Of a stretch of DNA of 64,000 nt, positions 58,368 through 64,000 are shown piece by piece. Position numbers and translations under genes: made by a program. Positions within the stretch are counted from its first letter, which is position 1. Every line of letters begins with the position of its first letter. The notes under the pieces are model-generated. The model was not told the DNA's origin and did no database searches. It saw nothing but the letters and a program-made list of their open reading frames with translations. Source of the DNA: Flavobacterium flevense (GTDB lineage: Bacteria; Bacteroidota; Bacteroidia; Flavobacteriales; Flavobacteriaceae); the NCBI RefSeq assembly GCF_900142775.1, contig NZ_FRCC01000006.1:186001-250000 (forward strand), written 5' to 3'.

Positions 58368-59429
58368 ATGAAAAAACTAATTTTATTTTTATTGATATTG
58401 ACATCCATTGTAGGATGTTCCAATGATTCAATATCATTTCCCGATTATGATTATTCAGCAGTGTATTTTCCTTACCAGTTCCCTGTGCGAACAATAACTT
58501 TTGGAGAAGATATCTTTGATAATACTTTAGATCTTCAGGGTAAGTGCGAAATTATGTGTGCGTTAGGTGGAGTTTATGATAACAAACAAGACCGAATAAT
58601 TAACATTGAAATAGCCGATACTATTCCTGTGGGTTATAATTTCACCGGAACCACCAGAGCCATACGTGCTATGCCAAGAAATTATTACACTTTAGCATCT
58701 GATCAAATAATTATTAAGAAAGGTACTATTTCTGGAGGAGTACAAGTGCAGTTAACGGATGCTTTTTTTGCAGATCCTTTAGCAACAGCTAATAATTATG
58801 TGATTCCTTTATTGATGACTACAGTAACTAATGCTGATACAATTTTACAGGGGAAACCAATTCTTCTTGGTTCTAAACCTAGAAGGCTTAATGGAGGACT
58901 TTGGGATGTTCGTGCAAAAGATTATGTTTTGTATGCTGTAAAATACATTAATACATGGCATGGTCAATATCTTAGAAGAGGTAGAGATGTTTATTCTGGA
59001 AATAGAGTAGCTAATGTTGTTAGACGTCCAGTGGATGTTGTAACTTATGATGCATCTGCTGCTGATTCTCAAAAATGGGTTTTTCCATTGACTACTCAAT
59101 CTTTAAATGTTTTGAGATTCCCAATAGTACTACAGGATAATGCAAATCCTGCACAAAATTACAACTGTGTCTTAAATTTGAGTTTTGATCAGGATAACAA
59201 TTGTACAGTTACTTCTTCTGATCCTTCGACCTATACGGCGACTGGTTCAGGTAAGTTTGTTAAAAAAGGTGAAAAACAAAGTTTTGGAGGTCTTGACAGA
59301 GATGTTCTTTACTTAGATTACACTATCACTCATCCGGGCAAAGGTATTACAACACAAACTAAGGATACTTTAGTAATGAGAAACAGAGGTGTTGTTATGG
59401 AGCAATTTTCAGCTACATTAGCTCCGTAA
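58368..59429 (+). CDS. Surface lipoprotein with DUF1735/DUF5627-like domains (SusE/XusE position)
   Basis: A 353-residue lipoprotein, lipobox SIVGC at about residue 17. The N-terminal half (YSAVYFPYQFPVRT, SGGVQVQLTDAFF) resembles the DUF1735 beta-sandwich of Bacteroidetes surface glycan-binding proteins. The C-terminal half (GGLWDVRAKDYVLY onward) resembles DUF5627. It is the fifth gene of the SusCD operon, 24 bases after the second SusD, in the same place as xusE of the xylan system. It probably binds xylan on the cell surface. No catalytic motif is visible. A strong terminator follows. The domain names are from recall; the lipoprotein nature is clear. Confidence 0.75.
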   Translation: MKKLILFLLILTSIVGCSNDSISFPDYDYSAVYFPYQFPVRTITFGEDIFDNTLDLQGKCEIMCALGGVYDNKQDRIINIEIADTIPVGYNFTGTTRAIRAMPRNYYTLASDQIIIKKGTISGGVQVQLTDAFFADPLATANNYVIPLLMTTVTNADTILQGKPILLGSKPRRLNGGLWDVRAKDYVLYAVKYINTWHGQYLRRGRDVYSGNRVANVVRRPVDVVTYDASAADSQKWVFPLTTQSLNVLRFPIVLQDNANPAQNYNCVLNLSFDQDNNCTVTSSDPSTYTATGSGKFVKKGEKQSFGGLDRDVLYLDYTITHPGKGITTQTKDTLVMRNRGVVMEQFSATLAP

Positions 59430-59446
59430 TCTTAAATTTTAATTTT

Positions 59447-59482
59447 AATATCGGCTAAGAATTTCTTAGCCGATATTTTTTT
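59447..59482 (+). terminator. Rho-independent terminator at the end of the SusCD operon
   Basis: AATATCGGCTAAGAA and TTCTTAGCCGATATT are long perfect complements with almost no spare loop, followed by a run of T residues. It begins 18 bases after the stop of the DUF5627-type lipoprotein gene. It closes the unit that starts at 48281. Confidence 0.88.
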
Positions 59483-59570
59483 GAGTTTAGTTTAATATTC
59501 ATTTCTTCATCTTTGCGCCAGTCAAGTCTGTTTACATAGCTTAATTACTCCTCTTTATTTTAAAGTGTAA

Positions 59571-59813
59571 ATAATATTTGATTCAAGTATTGAGTCTAAA
59601 AGAATTGGCAACAATAGTAATGCAGAGACAGCTTATTTTCCATTAGAAATTAGTCGTTCAAGTAATTTTGGATTAGCAATAGGTTATAAGTTTAAAGACA
59701 AATATAGTGTCGAAATGAGATATCATTCTAATTCCAATATTTTAAGTAAACATAAAATGTACTCTTCAGATTATAATAAAATTTCAGTTATAGTTGGATA
59801 TTCAATATTTTGA
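59571..59813 (+). pseudogene. Remnant of an outer membrane beta-barrel protein (C-terminal end only)
   Basis: An open stretch of 80 codons after the TAA at 59568 ends at TGA 59811. It has no start codon near its beginning and no clear frame upstream. The residues read in order include FPLEISRSSNFGLAIGYKF, KYSVEMRYHSN, and the C-terminal KISVIVGYSIF. Alternating hydrophobic strands and a final aromatic residue are typical of the last strands of an outer membrane barrel, such as the PagL-like acyloxyacyl hydrolase group (RYHSN recalls RHYSN). It is probably a decayed leftover in the 646-base gap. Inference from pattern only. Confidence 0.45.
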
Positions 59814-60075
59814 TCTAAAAAAATAATTTCAAATTTTGAGATTTAATAAGGTTTATGATTGCTTTTTCAGAAGTTTTGAAATATTGATACGCAAAAAGTA
59901 TTCTTGTTCTATTGATCAAAAAATACTACTAACCTTTGTTCCTTAAAACATATTTTTTTTTTATAGTTGTTTTGTGAAATACTAATCCTAATCACCGTTT
60001 TTTCAATTGTATTTTTTTATTAGAAAATAACTAACTACTAACTACCCATTTACATATATCATAAATTTTACCGTT

Positions 60076-63000
60076 ATGAAAACAATTAAAATAAAACTTG
60101 CAATTATTGTGGGTATAATTTTTTGCGGTCTGGGGTTTGCACAGAATCCAAAAGTCAGAATTGACAAGAATACAGCTTATCAAAAAATTACCGGATTTGG
60201 TGGATTTGTAAATAGTCCACAATTTGGTTATAATCATATGTCGACAGCAGAAATTCAAAAAGTTTGGGGAGTAAATAGTGGGGCAGGTTATACTATTATG
60301 CGACTGTATATTCCTGAAAATAAGAGTGGTTGGAGTTCTGTGTTGGCTACTGCACAACTTGCAAAATCTATGGGACTTACCATTTTCGCGAGTCCTTGGA
60401 CAATGCCAGCAGAATGGAAAACTAATAATCATATTAATGCAGTGTACGTAGATGCTGATGGTGTGCAACAGATAGGATATTTAAAGCCTGAACATTATAT
60501 GGATTATGCTTTATATCTGGATGATTTTGTGACTTATCTTAAAAATAACGGTATAGAGTTGGATTATATTTCTGTACAAAATGAACCGGATGAGAAGGCA
60601 TTATATCATGGATGTATATGGACTCCGGATCAGATTGCTACTTTTGTGAAAGACTATGGACATCTTATTAATTGTAAAGTAATCGCACCTGAGAGTGTTG
60701 GTTTTTCGGATAATTATGCAAATGCTTTTTTAAAGCCTGAAGTAATGGCTAATTTTGAAGTATATGGAGGACATCAGTACGGTGGAATGCAGTCTGTCTA
60801 TAAGCAATTTCAAAATTATAACAAACAAATCTGGCAGACAGAGTATCTTATCAATTGGAATTCTTCTAGTGGAACTACGCCAAGAGATTTTGATTGGAAT
60901 ACAGATGGTTTTTCTTTTGCTAAAAGTGTAAATGATGCATTATTGGGTAATATTAATGCCTGGATTCATTATGCCACAAAGCGTTTTTATGGGTTAATGG
61001 GGGATGGAACTAATGGTTCTGTTGATGGTGAAATTACTAAAAGAGGATATGTTCTTCAGCAATTAGCTAAAAATGTTACCGGAAAGACCAGAATCAATGC
61101 TATATGGACAGATGAAGGTCTTTTAAAAGGATCTTCATATATTTCTGAAGATGGAAATAAAATTGTTTTATTTGTATATAATACTGCATCTACACCTTCA
61201 ACTTTAACAGTAGATTTACCATTTTATACCGTTTCAGGAACAAAAATAGTTACAAATGCTACAAGTAACTATACCATTTCTAATCTTGCTTATAATGAAC
61301 AAATTTTTCGTCCTGTAGTAACTGTAGATGCTTCTAGTGTTATGACTTTTATTTTTAATAAAAATAGCGAGAGATTACAATCTGATATGATTGGGGAAGA
61401 TATCCATTATAATAAAATTGATGTTCAGCAAACTTCTAATGCTACATTTGGAACTGCTTATAAAATCAGTGGACAAACTAAAACCTGGTCGAATCCAAAT
61501 CCTTTATTCAGTTCTAACAATAACGCAACAAATGGTTATATTGCTTTGGATGATAGATATAACAAATTAATAATGCATGTCAATAGTGCAACATCTGTCT
61601 CTAATCGCTATTCTGATAATACGACACTTATATATGTTAATGCAGCCGGAACAGTAAAGAGTAAAAATTATGGACGAGTGACTTTTCCAGCTGCTGGAAG
61701 TTTTGACATTGTTTTAGATATTTCAACAGCAACATTAACTGATGGTATTAAAGGAATTATTAGCCTAACAAATTCCAATTATAGTTCGGTACTTACCATG
61801 AATTTTGGAGATGTCTATTTGAATATTGGTAATGAAAAAACTTCGAAATTCTCAGGAGTTTATTCCGATGATGATAGTAACTTGTTGGATGCTTTGACCA
61901 GTAGCTATAGTACTTCTCTCGATCTGCGTAATGTAACAGCAATTCCCCAAAGTAAAAATTTGTATCAATCAGCAGCAAATAAGAACAGTATTTATTATGT
62001 ACCTCAAGGTTATACAGGTCTTACAACGAATGTTATTGCAAACAACAATGCAAATTTACTTTCTCTTACTGATCAGAGTGGTGATTTTAGTGTACCTTTT
62101 AATTTTAATACCACTTCAGCTACTTATACTGGAGTTTTTGCAGGGTATAGAACTTTGACATTACCTTTTGAAGCATCAATTCCCACAGGTGTTACTGCCT
62201 ATAATATGGTTTCATCATCTGCAGATGTTTCTTGTACATCAATAAAAAACGGAATTATTCCTGCTAACACGCCTGTTTTAATTAGTGGAAACGGAACGTT
62301 TACTTTTACAGGAAGTGGAGCTGTTTCTACTCCTAAAAATCTCATAGTAAATAATTTTGTGCCTGTGTATATCAGCCACAAATCTCCTGTGAAAAGTTAT
62401 GTTTTTAAAACAGTTAATGGTGTTTCGGGATTTTATACTGTAACAACTTTTTCTCTTTCAGATATGAATCCATTTACAGCATATATTACTTCCGAAAATT
62501 TATATACGGCAGAAGTTCTTCCTCTCAAATTTGATATTTCAGATGATAGTGATGCAGATGGGGTTCCAAATAATATAGATACATGTCCTAACTCTCCATC
62601 AGGTCAAATTGTAAATGCTACGGGTTGTTCAGATAATCAGTTAGATAGTGATGGAGATGAAGTTCCAAATAATTCAGATGTTTGTCCTAATACTCCATTA
62701 GGTCAAACTGTAAATGCTGGTGGATGTGCTCAGAGTCAATTGGATGATGATAGCGATGGTGTTAAAAATAGTGTGGATATTTGTCCAAATACACCTAGCG
62801 GTCAGGCAGTTGATACTAATGGATGCTTAGCTTTAGGATCAACAAATTATTCTATTGAAGTTGTTGGCGAAAGTTGTCCAAATAAAAATAATGGTCAAAT
62901 AACAATCACTGCCAGTCAGAATTTGACTTATTCAGCAACTGTTAACGGAACCCCTAAAGCTTTTACAAATAAAATTTTAGCTTTAAATAATTTAAATCCT

Positions 63001-63525
63001 GGTACTTATGATGTATGTATTGAGGCTTCAGGGACAGGCTCTAAACAATACTATTCTATTGTAATTCCTGCAAGTGCAGCTATAACCGGAAAAACAAGTT
63101 CTTCATCGGATAAATTACACGTTGAAATTGAATCGGGAACCGCTCCATATCAGGTAACAATTAATGGTGTAACTCAGTTTGAAACTAATAATACGAGTTT
63201 TGATGTAGCGGTAAATTCTGGAGATGTGCTAGAGGTTTCAACTTCAAAATTATGTGAAGGAATATTAGCTAAAACCATTACACTTTTTGATTTAGTGAGA
63301 GCAGTTCCAAATCCTACACCTGGTCCATTTGATATTTATTTACCTACGAATGACAACTCAGTAGAAATAGGAATTTATACTGTAAATGGAATTTTAATTT
63401 CTAAATCGGTTTACACTATTGAAAATGGCAAAGTGCATTTAGATTTAGGAAAAGAACCAACAGGTGTTTATTTTGTTAAAATTCAATCGAATCCTATAGA
63501 AACAATTAAAATTATTAAAAAGTAG
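60076..63525 (+). CDS. T9SS-secreted GH30 xylanase-type enzyme with thrombospondin-3 repeats
   Basis: A 1149-residue secreted protein; signal peptide ends near GFAQ. The GH30 (beta/alpha)8 barrel with side sheet (about 25-440) has acid/base Glu170 in VQNEPDE and nucleophile Glu256 in WQTEYL, so both catalytic acids are present. A beta-rich region (about 440-810) follows, then calcium-binding thrombospondin type 3 repeats at about 820-920 (DSDADGVPNN, DSDGDEVPNN, DDSDGVKNS, with CPN motifs), and a C-terminal T9SS sorting domain (about 1075-1149, starting VPNPTPGPF). GH30 in such loci is usually an endo-xylanase or glucuronoxylanase. A surface or secreted enzyme would start degradation before SusCD uptake. 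Upstream 59814-60075 is AT-rich with no clear operator. Confidence 0.86.
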   Translation: MKTIKIKLAIIVGIIFCGLGFAQNPKVRIDKNTAYQKITGFGGFVNSPQFGYNHMSTAEIQKVWGVNSGAGYTIMRLYIPENKSGWSSVLATAQLAKSMGLTIFASPWTMPAEWKTNNHINAVYVDADGVQQIGYLKPEHYMDYALYLDDFVTYLKNNGIELDYISVQNEPDEKALYHGCIWTPDQIATFVKDYGHLINCKVIAPESVGFSDNYANAFLKPEVMANFEVYGGHQYGGMQSVYKQFQNYNKQIWQTEYLINWNSSSGTTPRDFDWNTDGFSFAKSVNDALLGNINAWIHYATKRFYGLMGDGTNGSVDGEITKRGYVLQQLAKNVTGKTRINAIWTDEGLLKGSSYISEDGNKIVLFVYNTASTPSTLTVDLPFYTVSGTKIVTNATSNYTISNLAYNEQIFRPVVTVDASSVMTFIFNKNSERLQSDMIGEDIHYNKIDVQQTSNATFGTAYKISGQTKTWSNPNPLFSSNNNATNGYIALDDRYNKLIMHVNSATSVSNRYSDNTTLIYVNAAGTVKSKNYGRVTFPAAGSFDIVLDISTATLTDGIKGIISLTNSNYSSVLTMNFGDVYLNIGNEKTSKFSGVYSDDDSNLLDALTSSYSTSLDLRNVTAIPQSKNLYQSAANKNSIYYVPQGYTGLTTNVIANNNANLLSLTDQSGDFSVPFNFNTTSATYTGVFAGYRTLTLPFEASIPTGVTAYNMVSSSADVSCTSIKNGIIPANTPVLISGNGTFTFTGSGAVSTPKNLIVNNFVPVYISHKSPVKSYVFKTVNGVSGFYTVTTFSLSDMNPFTAYITSENLYTAEVLPLKFDISDDSDADGVPNNIDTCPNSPSGQIVNATGCSDNQLDSDGDEVPNNSDVCPNTPLGQTVNAGGCAQSQLDDDSDGVKNSVDICPNTPSGQAVDTNGCLALGSTNYSIEVVGESCPNKNNGQITITASQNLTYSATVNGTPKAFTNKILALNNLNPGTYDVCIEASGTGSKQYYSIVIPASAAITGKTSSSSDKLHVEIESGTAPYQVTINGVTQFETNNTSFDVAVNSGDVLEVSTSKLCEGILAKTITLFDLVRAVPNPTPGPFDIYLPTNDNSVEIGIYTVNGILISKSVYTIENGKVHLDLGKEPTGVYFVKIQSNPIETIKIIKK

Positions 63526-63532
63526 TTGCGAT

Positions 63533-64000
63533 ATGAAAAAAATAAGTTTATTTATCTTGAGTTTGATCCTATTGGTTTCATGTAGTAGTGGTGGAGATGA
63601 GGAGGATACCCAAACTCCACCAACTATTCCAGGTTTAGTTTATCCAACAAATAATTTGGTTTGTATAGATAATGTAGTTGAATTTAAGTGGAATGCTTCC
63701 TCTGATGCTCAAAATGATGCGATTACTTATCAACTAGATGTTGCTACAGATAATGCTTTCACTAAAAATGTAGTTACTTCAACGACTACTATGTTGAGTA
63801 AGTCATTGTCTTTAGAGAAGGGAAAGTTTTATTATTGGCGGGTAAAAGCAATTGATTCTAAAAATAAAACAGGTGAATATACTTCGGCATATACTTTTTT
63901 TACCGAAAATCAGGGAATAGTTAACCATTTACCGTTTATTCCAGAAATAAAGACGCCGGTTTTGCATTCGAGTATTTCCGGAAGTTCAACAACTTTAAGT
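63533..64000 (+). CDS. Lipoprotein with fibronectin-III-like domains (3' end outside window)
   Basis: The frame starts at an ATG seven bases after the GH30 stop and stays open to the last base of the window, 156 codons. A lipobox LLVSC near residue 17 is followed by a SSGGDEEDTQTPP linker, the type of acidic spacer often used for surface export. Then comes an immunoglobulin/fibronectin-III-like domain (about 35-120; VVEFKWNASSDAQND, KFYYWRVKA). A second such domain seems to start near PEIKTPVLHSS. The C-terminal part, perhaps a catalytic or binding domain, is beyond the edge. It is likely co-transcribed with the GH30 gene and acts on the same surface substrate. Confidence 0.75.
   Translation, partial: MKKISLFILSLILLVSCSSGGDEEDTQTPPTIPGLVYPTNNLVCIDNVVEFKWNASSDAQNDAITYQLDVATDNAFTKNVVTSTTTMLSKSLSLEKGKFYYWRVKAIDSKNKTGEYTSAYTFFTENQGIVNHLPFIPEIKTPVLHSSISGSSTTLS

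Noticed and set aside
60031..60468. Minus-strand open frame of 145 codons opposite the GH30 start
   Set aside because: It lies antisense to a clear GH30 coding region, contains no recognisable domain and has the composition of a reverse-frame shadow.

Overview
The window looks like a chromosomal segment of a Flavobacteriaceae bacterium, most likely Flavobacterium. The DNA is AT-rich and several promoters fit the Bacteroidetes pattern TAnnTTTG. SusC/SusD pairs, lipobox lipoproteins and a type IX secretion (T9SS) C-terminal domain are present. Almost nothing is mobile: no transposase, integrase, tRNA, rRNA or CRISPR array was seen.

Positions 1-1450 hold the end of a ChlI-like AAA+ ATPase gene and a 2OG-Fe(II) oxygenase. 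Positions 1511-6737 hold a sugar-acid pathway: a FucP-type symporter, an SDR sugar dehydrogenase resembling L-fucose dehydrogenase, a COG3618-type lactonase and a zinc dehydrogenase resembling L-galactonate dehydrogenase (LgoD). A LacI-type regulator is divergent from these, with a perfect 20-base palindrome in between. Positions 7072-10179 hold four housekeeping or unknown genes, two on each strand.

From about 10.3 kb to the end lies one very large polysaccharide utilization locus, all on the plus strand. Its enzymes, in order, are GH95, CE6, GH97, GH31+PA14, GH43, GH43, GH3+PA14, GH8, four CE1-type esterases in tandem, a Gfo/Idh oxidoreductase, a DUF1080 protein, GH43+CBM6, GH97, GH43+CBM6, GH43, an SGNH esterase lipoprotein, GH127/GH146, GH43, GH115 and GH43. 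Then come two SusC/SusD pairs, a surface lipoprotein, a GH30 enzyme with thrombospondin-3 repeats and a T9SS tail, and the start of another lipoprotein. The two SusCD pairs plus lipoprotein follow the order of the xusABCDE xylan system of other Bacteroidetes. The enzyme set resembles the Bacteroides ovatus locus for corn glucuronoarabinoxylan: GH115 for glucuronic acid, GH43 and GH127/146 for arabinose, GH95 for L-galactose, GH97 for galactose-type caps, GH31 for alpha-xylose, CE1/CE6 for feruloyl and acetyl groups, and GH3/GH8/GH43/GH30 for the xylan backbone.

Two links stand out. First, the GH95 has Thr where the fucosidase has His, so it is probably an alpha-L-galactosidase, and the adjacent operon could carry L-galactose through L-galactonolactone and L-galactonate to tagaturonate. 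Second, a LacI-like operator core, CAAYCGRTTG, occurs in front of the GH95 unit, the 37095 unit and (twice) the susC unit, with a weaker form before 39066. The same core sits inside the palindrome in front of the lacI gene. A Gfo/Idh plus DUF1080 pair inside a xylan locus, an imperfect inverted repeat flanking the first eight enzyme genes, and a terminator inside the GH95 leader are also notable.
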